From Pseudomonadaceae bacterium UBA836 (GTDB lineage: Bacteria > Pseudomonadota > Gammaproteobacteria > Pseudomonadales > Pseudomonadaceae): a stretch of DNA of 24,569 bases. Location of the stretch: assembly GCA_002296055.1 (NCBI GenBank), contig DBHE01000098.1, positions 15,036 to 39,604 on the forward strand, read 5' to 3'. The position numbers were made by a program, and so were the translations under genes. Of this stretch, positions 18,037-24,569 are shown in pieces (within the stretch, counting starts at the first letter, position 1; each line of letters begins with the position of its first letter). The notes beneath the pieces are model-generated. The model had not been told where the DNA came from. It searched no databases and saw nothing but the letters and a program-made list of their open reading frames with translations.

Positions 18037-19166
18037 CAGCCCATCTCCATGTAAAACAGGGCGGCCAGCGCATCCACCAGAATCACCACAAAGATGCACT
18101 GCACCACGCTGGAGGTGGTGTGTTCGCCAACCGACTCGGCGCTACCCGACACCTTGAAGCCCTCCATGCAGCCAATTACGGCGATCAGGAAGGCAAATAC
18201 GGGTGCCTTGGCCAGGCCCAGCAGGAAGTGCTGCACGTCGACGTTTTCCTGCAGCATGCTGATGAACATGGTGGGAGATACGTGCAGGCTGAAGGCGCAT
18301 ACCATGGCGCCGCCCAGTAGGCCGCATAGCATGGCGATAAACGTCAGGGCCGGCAGGGTAATCAGCAGCGCGATAACGCGCGGCAGGACCAATAGCTCCA
18401 GGGGGTTGAGTCCCAGTGCGCGGATGGCGTCGATCTCTTCGTTGGCCTTCATCGAGCCGATTTGCGCAGTGAAGGCACTGGCAGTGCGGCCGGCCATGAG
18501 AATGGCAGTCAGCAGCACGCCGAATTCGCGCAGGAAGGAAAACGCGACCAGGTCGACGGTAAATATCTCGGCGCCGAAGGTCCGCAGCACCGTTGCACCG
18601 AGGAAGGCGATCACCGCGCCGACCATGAAGGTCAGCAGTGCCACGATCGGGATAGCGTTGATGCCGGTTTGTTCAATCTGCGCGGCGATGGCGGTCAGTC
18701 GCCAGCGACTGGGGCGCAGCAGACTGGCCAACAAGCTGCTGAGGGTCAGGCCAATAAAGCCTAGTAGTGCTCGCAGATCGCCGGCCAGTACCAGCATCTT
18801 TGCGCCGATGCGGTCGAGCAGTACCACCAGCGGGTTGATTTGTGCTGCCGGCGGCGGGTCAGGCTCAGGCTGAATGTCGGCCAGGCGTTGCAGTAGCGCC
18901 CGGCGCTCGCCAGACAGTTGTTGGTCTTGCTTGAGTATGTGCTGCAGGCGGTCTGGGCCAAGCAAGTCGGCCAGCAGTTGGCCGCCAGCGGTGTCCAGCG
19001 TATTTAGGGCACTTAAGTCGACCGAGCTAGGCGCGTTTGCGTGTTGCAGGCTTGCCAGTTGTTGGCGCAGGCGAGCGTAGTTGGCCAGTGTCCAGTCACC
19101 GACAATGCGCAGCGTGCTGCCATCGTCACTGTGCTGAATGAAGGTTGATTGTGCGGAATGGGGCAT
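18033..19166 (-). CDS. MlaE-family ABC permease with N-terminal STAS-like domain
   Basis: This is the membrane subunit of the MCE transporter, 377 aa from the ATG at 19166; a GTG at 19181 is a possible longer start, and neither has a strong ribosome-binding site. The first 100 or so residues are soluble and STAS-like (RIVGDWTLANYARLRQQL, then PSSVDLSALNTLDTAGGQLL, the core strand-helix of MlaB-like domains). They are followed by a linker of about 20 residues rich in Pro and Asp and by the MlaE membrane domain of about 250 residues. Conserved MlaE motifs are MVGAVIAFLGATVLRTFGAE, REFGVLLTAILMAGRTASAF and EEIDAIRALGLNPLELLVLPR. In canonical Mla the STAS protein MlaB is a separate gene, so this fusion marks a distinct MCE subfamily, comparable, from memory, to P. 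aeruginosa PA3211-PA3214. It begins about 38 bp after zapG and overlaps the ATPase gene. Confidence 0.9.
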   Translation of the reverse strand: MPHSAQSTFIQHSDDGSTLRIVGDWTLANYARLRQQLASLQHANAPSSVDLSALNTLDTAGGQLLADLLGPDRLQHILKQDQQLSGERRALLQRLADIQPEPDPPPAAQINPLVVLLDRIGAKMLVLAGDLRALLGFIGLTLSSLLASLLRPSRWRLTAIAAQIEQTGINAIPIVALLTFMVGAVIAFLGATVLRTFGAEIFTVDLVAFSFLREFGVLLTAILMAGRTASAFTAQIGSMKANEEIDAIRALGLNPLELLVLPRVIALLITLPALTFIAMLCGLLGGAMVCAFSLHVSPTMFISMLQENVDVQHFLLGLAKAPVFAFLIAVIGCMEGFKVSGSAESVGEHTTSSVVQCIFVVILVDALAALFYMEMGW

Positions 19167-19204
19167 GGTGTTGGCCCGCACCGGTCAGGGCGCGGGCCGC
19201 TGCA

Positions 19205-19663
19205 TCAGGATTTGCGTTTTACGCCGAAGTCCTCGGACAGGGTGCCCGGGCCGTTGGCTTCTTTGGGTGCGTAATCGCGGGGCGGCTCCAGCGAATCGAA
19301 CGCGGGCTCCTGGCGGCTGCGGCTGTCGCGTACGGTGCTGGCTTCCTGGTCCAACGCAGCCAACAGACGTTGGCGGGTCATGTCGTCAGGTGCCAGCTCA
19401 AGCGCGCCGTGAGTCAGGTGTTCCTGGATGTCCTGGTAGCTGCGGTTCAGGCGACTGGCCAGCGTGGCAGTGGTCTTGAAGTGGGTCGACACTTCCTGCT
19501 GGTACTCTTCAAAGCGCAGCTGCAGGCTTTCGAGTTGAGCCTGGGCGCTGGCGTTACTGCCACTACTGACGCGACGTGACACTTGTGCCAGGACGATGCC
19601 AACTACAATACCAACGGCCAGTGCGACGGCTGTTGCAATCCACAGGTTTTCGCTTGCTTCCAC
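19205..19663 (-). CDS. zapG: ZapG/YhcB (DUF1043) inner-membrane division and envelope factor
   Basis: This is a small cell-envelope protein of 152 aa. It has one N-terminal membrane helix (about residues 8-27, IATAVALAVGIVVGIVLAQV), then a coiled coil (QLESLQLRFEEYQQEVSTHF) and the conserved DUF1043 core HFKTTATLASRLNRSYQDIQ with HLTHGALEL. The C-terminal tail is acidic/proline-containing and disordered-looking. E. coli YhcB/ZapG (132 aa) affects cell division, rod-shape maintenance and coordination of envelope growth. The start is a GTG at 19663 with GAGGGA 6 nt upstream on the minus strand; no nearby ATG would keep the membrane helix. It is the first gene of the minus-strand run and probably shares a transcript with the MCE transporter genes, which would link division and lipid transport only by co-expression. 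Confidence 0.85.
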   Translation of the reverse strand: MEASENLWIATAVALAVGIVVGIVLAQVSRRVSSGSNASAQAQLESLQLRFEEYQQEVSTHFKTTATLASRLNRSYQDIQEHLTHGALELAPDDMTRQRLLAALDQEASTVRDSRSRQEPAFDSLEPPRDYAPKEANGPGTLSEDFGVKRKS

Positions 19664-20013
19664 CTTGGGTCCCTCATCTATCGGTTGGTGCGTTCAGGTC
19701 AGTGCACCTTGCCTTGGCTTACGGTAAACAGTTTTGTCGGGCAAGGCCAGCGGGCCGTTGAAATTCTGCCTGCATCGGCGCGCCGCGTTTAAACCGGTTG
19801 CTACCGCGAATTTTGCCCTCGCCGTGCGCGCCACCCTGACGCGCGGTGCGGCGTGCATGCACTGGACGCCGGGTTCACCGTAGTCGGTGCCACGGTTGTC
19901 AGCTTGTCAGGGCAAAGACGCAAAGGCCAGAATATGGCTTTTGAGCGTTGCGCCTTCGGCAGGTTCCGCTGGTGCGACGCCCGGTCACGCACTGTAGTCA
20001 CGGAGTATCCAGA
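19664..20013. promoter_or_regulatory. Divergent intergenic region between zapG and the hydrolase gene
   Basis: This is 350 bp without a credible gene. It should contain both divergent promoters. On the plus strand a TTGTCA followed after about 18 bp by CAGAAT (around 19904-19933) is a weak promoter candidate for the hydrolase. On the minus strand TTGCCC/TAAGCC with a 17-bp spacer (around 19717-19745) is an equally weak one for zapG. A 10-bp palindrome GTGCATGCAC is also present. No RNA gene or strong hairpin was recognised. Confidence 0.3.
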
Positions 20014-20646
20014 ATGAGTCGAGCTGGCGAACAACACCTGATGATCGATGGCCCGGTTGGTCCGCTGGAGGCCATCTTGACGGACGGCGAGCGCGAGGGT
20101 GTGGTTGCGGTTATCTGCCATCCTAACCCGGTGCAGGGCGGGGCCATGCAGAACAAGGTGGTGCACACGCTGATGCGCACCGCGCGGGATCTGGGTGCCA
20201 GTACCCTGCGGTTCAACTTCCGCGGTGTGGGTGCCAGTGCCGGTGAGCACGATCATGGTAACGGCGAAGTAGATGACTGTCTGGCAGTGCTGGAGTGGGT
20301 GCAGGCCAATTTACCCGTTCGGGAGCTGTGGCTGCTGGGGTTTTCCTTTGGTGGTTATGTGGCCGCAGCGGCGGCTTCACGCATGGCCCAGTGGCCGCAG
20401 CGTCTGGTGCTGGTAGCGCCGTCGGTGGAGAAGCAGGCATTCCACCTGCTCAAGCCACTGGCAGGCCCGGTCAGCGTGATGATGGGGGAGGTGGACGACG
20501 TGGTTGCGCCCGAGTCAGTGTATGCGGCCTTTGCTGACGAGCAGGACGCGGAAGTCGTGCGCTTTGCCGACACGGGACACTTCTTCCACGGCAAGCTGGT
20601 GCCACTGAAAGCCGAGGTGGAGCGGGTCCTGGGCGGGGGCGCTTGA
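20014..20646 (+). CDS. Alpha/beta hydrolase (COG2945-type, dienelactone-hydrolase-like)
   Basis: This is a small cytoplasmic hydrolase of 210 aa with no signal peptide. The frame extends upstream to 19948, but the ATG at 20014 has a GGAG 9 nt before it and starts just before the first family strand (MIDGPVGPLEAIL). Motifs are CHPNPVQGGAMQNKVVHTLMR, FNFRGVGASAGEHDHG as the oxyanion/HG-type region, and GFSFGGYVAA with the nucleophile Ser. The catalytic Asp is probably in GEVDDVVAP and the catalytic His in ADTGHFFHGKL, so the Ser-Asp-His triad appears complete. Family members act as esterases or acyl hydrolases of unknown physiological substrate. It is a single gene with its own terminator; in pseudomonads I recall an equivalent gene beside zapG and upstream of trpS-zapE. 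Confidence 0.85.
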   Translation: MSRAGEQHLMIDGPVGPLEAILTDGEREGVVAVICHPNPVQGGAMQNKVVHTLMRTARDLGASTLRFNFRGVGASAGEHDHGNGEVDDCLAVLEWVQANLPVRELWLLGFSFGGYVAAAAASRMAQWPQRLVLVAPSVEKQAFHLLKPLAGPVSVMMGEVDDVVAPESVYAAFADEQDAEVVRFADTGHFFHGKLVPLKAEVERVLGGGA

Positions 20647-20653
20647 TTGCCAA

Positions 20654-20692
20654 GGGGCGATGCTGGCGTTAGAGTATCGCTCCCCCGTTTTT
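20654..20692 (+). terminator. Rho-independent terminator after the hydrolase gene
   Basis: GGGGCGAT (20654-20661) pairs with ATCGC-T-CCC (20676-20684), with a single bulged T, a 14-nt loop and a following TTTTT at 20688-20692. It lies 7 bp after the hydrolase stop and 19 bp before zapE, the best intrinsic terminator in the window. Confidence 0.65.
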
Positions 20693-20711
20693 CCCTACTG
20701 GTATCTCGCGC

Positions 20712-21803
20712 ATGTCTCCCCTGGAACGATACAAGGCGGACCTCCAGCGTCCCGACTTTTTTCACGACCCTGCCCAAGAGCGGGCCGTTCGGCACCTGCA
20801 GCGCCTGTACGACGATCTGGTTGCCAGCGAACAGGCCCGCCCCGGTCTGTTCGATCGCCTGCGCAAGCGCAAGCCAGAGCCGATCAAGGGGCTGTATTTC
20901 TGGGGTGGAGTAGGGCGCGGCAAGACCTATCTGGTCGATACCTTCTATGACGCCTTGCCCTTTGATCGCAAGATGCGCACCCACTTTCACCGCTTCATGC
21001 AGCGTGTGCACCACGAACTCAAGGGGCTCAAGGGGCAGAAGAACCCGCTCAAGCTGATTGCCGAGCGCTTCGCGGGTGAAGCCAAGGTCATCTGCTTCGA
21101 TGAGTTTTTTGTTTCCGATATCACCGATGCAATGATTCTGGGTAGCCTGATGGAAGAGCTGTTTGCCCAGGGCGTGACCCTGGTGGCGACCTCTAACATC
21201 GTACCTGACGGTCTGTACAAGGACGGCCTGCAGCGCGCGCGGTTTCTGCCGGCAATCGCTCTGCTTAACAGCTGCACCGAAGTGGTCAACGTAGACAATG
21301 GTGTGGATTACCGGTTGCGTGCGTTGGAGCAGGCCGAGCTTTATCACTATCCGCTCGACAGCGAGGCCGATAGCAGTCTGCGTCGCAGTTTCGAGAGTCT
21401 GGTACCTGATCTGGCGAGCGTCAGTGAAAATGAAGCCCTGATCATCGAGAATCGTCCCATTCAGTCGCTGCGCGTCTGCGAAGATGTGGCCTGGTTCGAG
21501 TTTCGTGCGCTGTGCGATGGCCCGCGAAGCCAGAACGACTACATCGAGCTGGGTCGCGTGTTTCACGCGGTCTTGATCGCCAATGTGGAGCAGATGAACG
21601 TGGCCAAGGATGATATGGCGCGACGCTTTATCAATCTGGTCGACGAGTTTTATGATCGCAACGTCAAGCTGATCATCTCCGCCGAAGTGCCCTTAAAGGA
21701 TCTCTACGCGGGCGGGCGTCTGGAATTTGAATTCCAGCGCACCCTTAGTCGCCTGCTGGAGATGCAGTCCCACGAATTCCTGGCTCGCCCGCACAAGCCC
21801 TGA
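20712..21803 (+). CDS. zapE: Cell division protein ZapE (AFG1-like AAA+ ATPase)
   Basis: This is an ATPase that associates with the Z-ring and affects FtsZ bundling during constriction in E. coli, and is related to mitochondrial AFG1/LACE1. The 363-aa length is normal. Walker A GGVGRGKT is at 65-72, directly after GLYFW; Walker B VICFDEF is at 126-132, followed by VSDITDAMIL; the sensor-like TLVATSNIVPDGLYKDGLQR and the late FINLVDEFYDRNVKLIISAEV are further family hallmarks. The start is the ATG at 20712. No clear Shine-Dalgarno precedes it, and the terminator just upstream means it probably needs its own promoter within a very short stretch, or depends on read-through. It converges with the regulator gene on the other strand with only 7 bp between stop codons. 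Confidence 0.95.
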   Translation: MSPLERYKADLQRPDFFHDPAQERAVRHLQRLYDDLVASEQARPGLFDRLRKRKPEPIKGLYFWGGVGRGKTYLVDTFYDALPFDRKMRTHFHRFMQRVHHELKGLKGQKNPLKLIAERFAGEAKVICFDEFFVSDITDAMILGSLMEELFAQGVTLVATSNIVPDGLYKDGLQRARFLPAIALLNSCTEVVNVDNGVDYRLRALEQAELYHYPLDSEADSSLRRSFESLVPDLASVSENEALIIENRPIQSLRVCEDVAWFEFRALCDGPRSQNDYIELGRVFHAVLIANVEQMNVAKDDMARRFINLVDEFYDRNVKLIISAEVPLKDLYAGGRLEFEFQRTLSRLLEMQSHEFLARPHKP

Positions 21804-21810
21804 GGCGATG

Positions 21811-22824
21811 TCAGGCAGCAGGTTCGCGGCCGCTTTGCTGATGTGAGCGGCGAAAGGCATTCGGCGACAGGCCGGTATGTTGGCGGAACAAGCGGGCAAA
21901 GAAGCTCGCATCGTCGTAGCCGATTTCGTAGCTGATGGTCTTGATGCTCTGGTTGCCGGTCACTAGCAAGGTTTTCGCCATTTCAATGCGCAGCCGCTGC
22001 AGGTAATGCAACGGCTTGTCGCCGGTGGCCTGGTGAAAGCGTCGCATGAAGTTGCGAATGCTCATGCCGTGCCGGCTGGCGACGTCCTCAAAGCGAAACT
22101 TCTCAGCAAAGTGCTGCTCCAGCCACTGTTGAATCTGCAAAATCGACATGTCCTGATGCATCTTCTGCCCGCCAAAGCCGATGACGCCCGGCGTGTAGCT
22201 GCGTTGCACTTCGTAGAACACGTCGCGCGCCAGCGTGCGCGAAACCTCCGGGCTGCACAGGCGCTCTGCCAGGTGTACGAACAGGTCGCGCCCCGAGCTG
22301 ATGCCTGCTGCGCACAGCGCTTGGCCGGCGTCGGTCAGATGCTTGTCGCGTTGCAACTCAACCTTTGGAAAGCGGTGGGCAAACTCGTCGTGAAAGCGCC
22401 AATAGGTGGTTGCCTCCCGGCCATCCAGCAAGCCTGCCGCCGCCAGCCAGAATGCACCGGTGGCCACGGCGCCAATCAGTGCGCCGCGCTGGCTCTGCTG
22501 TTGTAGCCAGGGCAAGACCTGGGGGTAGCGTTGTTGCAGCTGGTCAAAGTCGCCCCAAAAGGCCGGCAAAATGATCAGCTGCGGCTCGGTCTCGTCAATG
22601 GTGCCCTGCGCCGGGATGGGGTCGCGGTTGAAGCTGATGGCCGGGCGTGCATCTGGCGTAACCACTCGCGCCTCGAATCCTGGAGTCAGCCCCAAGCCCT
22701 GTTGGCGCCCGGTGTTCAGGCTGGCCATATAGAAAAAGTCTTTGGCCTGGGCCAGGGTCGAGGTGATGGTGTCGTCGGTGGCCAGAATGGCAACCTGACG
22801 CAACGGGGCGGCATTACTGTTCAT
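21811..22824 (-). CDS. GlxA-family AraC-type transcriptional regulator with DJ-1/PfpI-like domain
   Basis: This is a 337-aa regulator with an N-terminal amidotransferase-like (DJ-1/PfpI) domain (about 10-190) and a C-terminal AraC double helix-turn-helix (about 226-327). The HTH core is clear: FRFEDVASRHGMSIRNFMRRF and IKTISYEIGYDDASFFARLFRQHTGLSP (read in parts). I prefer the ATG at 22824 over a GTG at 22857, because family members start just before the first strand (QVAILATDD); neither start has a strong ribosome-binding site. At the nucleophile elbow, where many relatives have VCTGAF or VCSGAF, this protein reads VATGAFWLA with Ala121, so the fold probably senses and does not catalyse. The target is unknown. 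The neighbouring Tas-like reductase gene is on the same strand upstream, so co-regulation is possible but not shown. Confidence 0.88.
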   Translation of the reverse strand: MNSNAAPLRQVAILATDDTITSTLAQAKDFFYMASLNTGRQQGLGLTPGFEARVVTPDARPAISFNRDPIPAQGTIDETEPQLIILPAFWGDFDQLQQRYPQVLPWLQQQSQRGALIGAVATGAFWLAAAGLLDGREATTYWRFHDEFAHRFPKVELQRDKHLTDAGQALCAAGISSGRDLFVHLAERLCSPEVSRTLARDVFYEVQRSYTPGVIGFGGQKMHQDMSILQIQQWLEQHFAEKFRFEDVASRHGMSIRNFMRRFHQATGDKPLHYLQRLRIEMAKTLLVTGNQSIKTISYEIGYDDASFFARLFRQHTGLSPNAFRRSHQQSGREPAA

Positions 22825-22953
22825 CGTTGTTGTCTTTAGGCAGGGTAGATCGGACACAAATGGCCGAAATGGCCGCAGCAGGCGAGTGTCTACCGAGAGG
22901 CGTGGCGGGTCAAGCTGTGGCTGAAGGGCGCCCGGGGAGGGTGTCCAACAAGT

Positions 22954-23009
22954 CAGCGCTGATTAACGCCACCGATTCCGCTCAAGGCGTTTGGCGTTAA
23001 TCAGTGCTG
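22954..23009 (-). terminator. Long 18-bp hairpin between the reductase and regulator genes
   Basis: CAGCGCTGATTAACGCCA (22954-22971) and TGGCGTTAATCAGTGCTG (22992-23009) are complementary at 17 of 18 positions (the exception can form a G-U pair), with a 20-nt loop. It begins 7 bp after the reductase stop in the minus direction. Position suggests termination, but there is only a short T-rich ACTTGTTGG afterwards; an operator or small repeat element is an alternative. Confidence 0.5.
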
Positions 23010-23016
23010 GGCAGGA

Positions 23017-24057
23017 TCAGGGGGCAGGGTTAGGTTGACTCTGGTGGATCTCAGAAATGGCCTTGAGCACGCTGTCGGTCAGCCCCATGTTGATGCTGCT
23101 GAGGTTGCGGTTGAGCTGATCCATGTTGGTGGCGCCGATGATGTTGCTGGTGACAAAGGGCTGGCGGGTGACGAAGGCCAGCGCCATTTGCGCCGGGTCC
23201 ATACCGTGGTCGCGAGCCAGTTGCACATAGCGAGCGCACGCTTTTTGGGCCTGTGGGTTGCTGTAGCGTACAAAGCGCTCGAATAGTGTCAGGCGCGCTT
23301 TTTCCGGCCGCAGACCGTTGAGGTACTTGCCCGTCAGCGCCCCGAAGGCCAGAGGGGAGTAGGCCAGCAGTCCGATCTGCTCGCGTATCGACATTTCTGC
23401 CAGGCCGACCTCGTAGGTGCGATTGAGCAGGTTGTACGGATTCTGGATCGACACCATGCGTGGCCAGCCGCGGCTGTCGGCCAAATGCAGAAACCGGCTG
23501 ACACCCCATGGGGTTTCGTTGGACAGGCCGATATGGCGTACTTTGCCCGCCTTGACCAGGGCGTCCAGCGCTTCCAGCGTGTCTTCAAAGGCTGTCAGCT
23601 CATCATCCGGGTTGTGGCGATAACCCAGCTGACCGAAAAAGTTGGTCTGCCGGTCGGGCCAGTGCAGCTGGTAGAGGTCAACGTAGTCGGTCTGCAGGCG
23701 CTGCAGGCTGCCGTCGATGGCCTGGTTGATATGCTCGCGGGTGAAGCGTGTGCGGCCGTCGCGTAGATATGTCATGCCATTGCCTGGGCCGGCAATTTTG
23801 CTGGCCACAATCCACTTGTCGCGACCGCCGCGTTGGGCGAAGAAGTTGCCGATGATGCTTTCTGTTGCGCCGTAGGTATCGCCCTTGGGGGGCACCGGGT
23901 ACATCTCGGCGGTATCGATAAAGTTGACGCCGGCATCGCGGGCGCGATCAATTTGGGCAAAGGCCTCTTGCTGCGTGTTCTGTTCCCCCCAGGTCATGGT
24001 GCCTAGGCAGAGGGCGCTGACCTTGAGGTTGCTGCGGCCGAGAGGGCGGTATTGCAT
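23017..24057 (-). CDS. tas: Tas-like NADP(H)-dependent aldo/keto reductase
   Basis: This is a soluble aldo/keto reductase of 346 aa, strongly reminiscent of E. coli Tas (a protein able to complement prephenate dehydrogenase deficiency) throughout its length: MQYRPLGRSNLKVSALCLGT, the AEMYPVPPKG motif, LQTDYVDLYQLHWPDR, NPYNLLNRTYEVGLAEM, FGALTGKYLNG and LDPAQMALAFV-like DPAQMALAFVTRQPF. The catalytic tetrad is complete: Asp48, Tyr53, Lys87 and His132. The C-terminal IIGATNMDQLNRN segment is the cofactor phosphate-binding part. The ATG at 24057 is preceded by an AGGAG about 7 nt upstream on the minus strand. The gene is divergent from rplM, as I recall for pseudomonads. The physiological substrate is not known. 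Confidence 0.92.
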   Translation of the reverse strand: MQYRPLGRSNLKVSALCLGTMTWGEQNTQQEAFAQIDRARDAGVNFIDTAEMYPVPPKGDTYGATESIIGNFFAQRGGRDKWIVASKIAGPGNGMTYLRDGRTRFTREHINQAIDGSLQRLQTDYVDLYQLHWPDRQTNFFGQLGYRHNPDDELTAFEDTLEALDALVKAGKVRHIGLSNETPWGVSRFLHLADSRGWPRMVSIQNPYNLLNRTYEVGLAEMSIREQIGLLAYSPLAFGALTGKYLNGLRPEKARLTLFERFVRYSNPQAQKACARYVQLARDHGMDPAQMALAFVTRQPFVTSNIIGATNMDQLNRNLSSINMGLTDSVLKAISEIHQSQPNPAP

Positions 24058-24225
24058 GGGTTGCTCCTTGGGTTGCCTGAGGGTGTCTATGAGTATCTGG
24101 ACTGAGGTAGCGTCGGTTGGTTCTATTATGCGCCATGGTCCGTCGCTGATTCTGCGCGCTGCTGCGACGCATTGGAATAGCGCAGGCCAGGGCTGATGTG
24201 ATCGCTGCAGGTGGTGAAATAAAGG

Positions 24226-24253
24226 TTGAATTTTTCCCGTCGATTGGCATAAT
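24226..24253 (+). promoter_or_regulatory. Sigma-70 promoter of rplM
   Basis: TTGAAT (24226-24231) and CATAAT (24248-24253) are separated by 16 bp. The following GCCGCGC is a GC-rich discriminator typical of ribosomal, stringently controlled promoters. Transcription would start near 24260, leaving a leader of about 170 nt. Confidence 0.6.
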
Positions 24254-24259
24254 GCCGCG

Positions 24260-24429
24260 CACTCTCGACAGGATGCCTAGCCTGTCGTTGTTGTTACAGC
24301 ACAGATGCCACCCAGACCCACGCAGCCCCCACTGAGTGTCTGTTCTAGGCTTTGTTGTCTTGTAAAAACACATTTCGTTCTGTAAGATTCGCCGTCTTCT
24401 ATTTAAGGCGGCCTCTGAGGCTAGGATTG
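24260..24429 (+). promoter_or_regulatory. Long 5' leader of the rplM mRNA
   Basis: The leader contains a perfect hairpin CGACAGG (24266-24272)/CCTGTCG (24281-24287) with an 8-nt loop. A second weaker stem (GCCG/CGGC around 24391-24412) lies close to the ribosome-binding sequence TAGGA (24422-24426). L13 of E. coli represses its own operon through the mRNA leader; whether this leader has that role is inference. Confidence 0.35.
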
Positions 24430-24569
24430 ATGAAAACTTTCAGCGCAAAACCTGAAACCGTAAAACGCGACTGGTACGTCGTGGATGCCGAAGGCCTGAC
24501 CCTGGGTCGCCTGGCTACCGAAGTTGCCTCGCGCCTGCGCGGTAAGCACAAGCCCGAATACACCCCGCA
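24430..24569 (+). CDS. rplM: 50S ribosomal protein L13 (5' part, cut by the window end)
   Basis: The first 46 codons of L13 are visible: [20 protein letters not shown], then [20 protein letters not shown] and PEYTP. The DWYVVDA and LGRLA..A..LRGK motifs are diagnostic for bacterial L13, a protein of about 142 aa that binds 23S rRNA early in large-subunit assembly. AGGA lies 5 nt before the ATG. In pseudomonads rpsI (S9) normally follows; it would be outside this window. Confidence 0.96.
   Translation, partial: MKTFSAKPETVKRDWYVVDAEGLTLGRLATEVASRLRGKHKPEYTP

Larger units (their letters stand above)
24058..24429. promoter_or_regulatory. Divergent intergenic region: tas side and rplM promoter/leader
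   Basis: This is 372 bp without a credible gene. The rplM half contains the promoter and a structured leader described separately. On the tas side a CATAAT on the minus strand (24130-24125) is a -10 candidate without a good -35. Short open frames across this region overlap the promoter and lack recognisable products. Confidence 0.5.

Noticed and set aside
15672..19181. Canonical Mla (Ttg2) phospholipid system
   Set aside because: No mlaC or separate mlaB, different gene order, and a fused STAS-permease plus ABC_trans_aux lipoprotein, so it belongs to another MCE subgroup.
20355..21566. 403-codon open frame antisense to zapE and the hydrolase gene
   Set aside because: Although long, it is complementary to two well-supported genes and crosses the terminator between them; no family is recognisable.
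1..24569. CRISPR arrays, tRNA/rRNA genes, integrases, transposases or phage genes
   Set aside because: No spaced direct repeats, cloverleaf-like sequences or corresponding protein motifs were found on reading both strands.

Overview
The window looks like chromosomal DNA of a Pseudomonas-type gammaproteobacterium (Pseudomonas or Halopseudomonas lineage). This is inferred from moderately high GC, from a MuxABC-OpmB style efflux operon, and from a right-hand end (alpha/beta hydrolase, zapE, regulator, Tas-like aldo/keto reductase, rplM) that resembles, from memory, the P. aeruginosa PA4440-PA4433 neighbourhood. No plasmid, phage, integrase, transposase, CRISPR or rRNA/tRNA gene is visible.

Layout. 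1-310: no convincing gene; an inverted-repeat-rich block that looks like a dispersed intergenic repeat, then the promoter region of the efflux operon. 311-9164 (+): a compact four-gene tripartite RND efflux operon with one membrane-fusion protein, two different RND pumps and one outer-membrane lipoprotein channel (muxA/mdtA, muxB/mdtB, muxC/mdtC, opmB). It closes with a perfect 12-bp hairpin shared with the convergent fumC. 9208-15418 (-): three separately spaced metabolic or uptake genes: class II fumarase (fumC), cobalamin-independent methionine synthase (metE) and a TonB-dependent siderophore receptor. Their intergenic regions hold candidate regulatory sites: tandem MetR-like boxes before metE, a Fur-like box before the receptor, and a weaker Fur-like half-box near fumC. 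15672-19663 (-): zapG (yhcB) followed by a four-gene MCE-type ABC transporter (STAS-MlaE permease, ATPase, MlaD-like MCE protein, auxiliary lipoprotein) with 4-bp overlaps or very short gaps. 20014-21803 (+): a small alpha/beta hydrolase with a terminator, then zapE. 21811-24057 (-): a GlxA-type AraC regulator and a Tas-like aldo/keto reductase. 24430-end (+): the 5' part of rplM, preceded by a good sigma-70 promoter and a long structured leader.

Functionally this is largely core or commonly conserved genome: envelope export and lipid transport, division-linked factors (ZapG, ZapE), methionine and TCA-cycle enzymes, iron uptake and a ribosomal protein. I do not see an obviously undescribed multi-gene system. 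The items most worth a second look are the 5' dispersed repeat, the tandem MetR boxes, the fused STAS-permease MCE cluster next to zapG, the regulator lacking the usual nucleophile-elbow cysteine, and the rplM leader. All coordinates and motifs were read by eye; family assignments come from recognised motifs and not from database searches.
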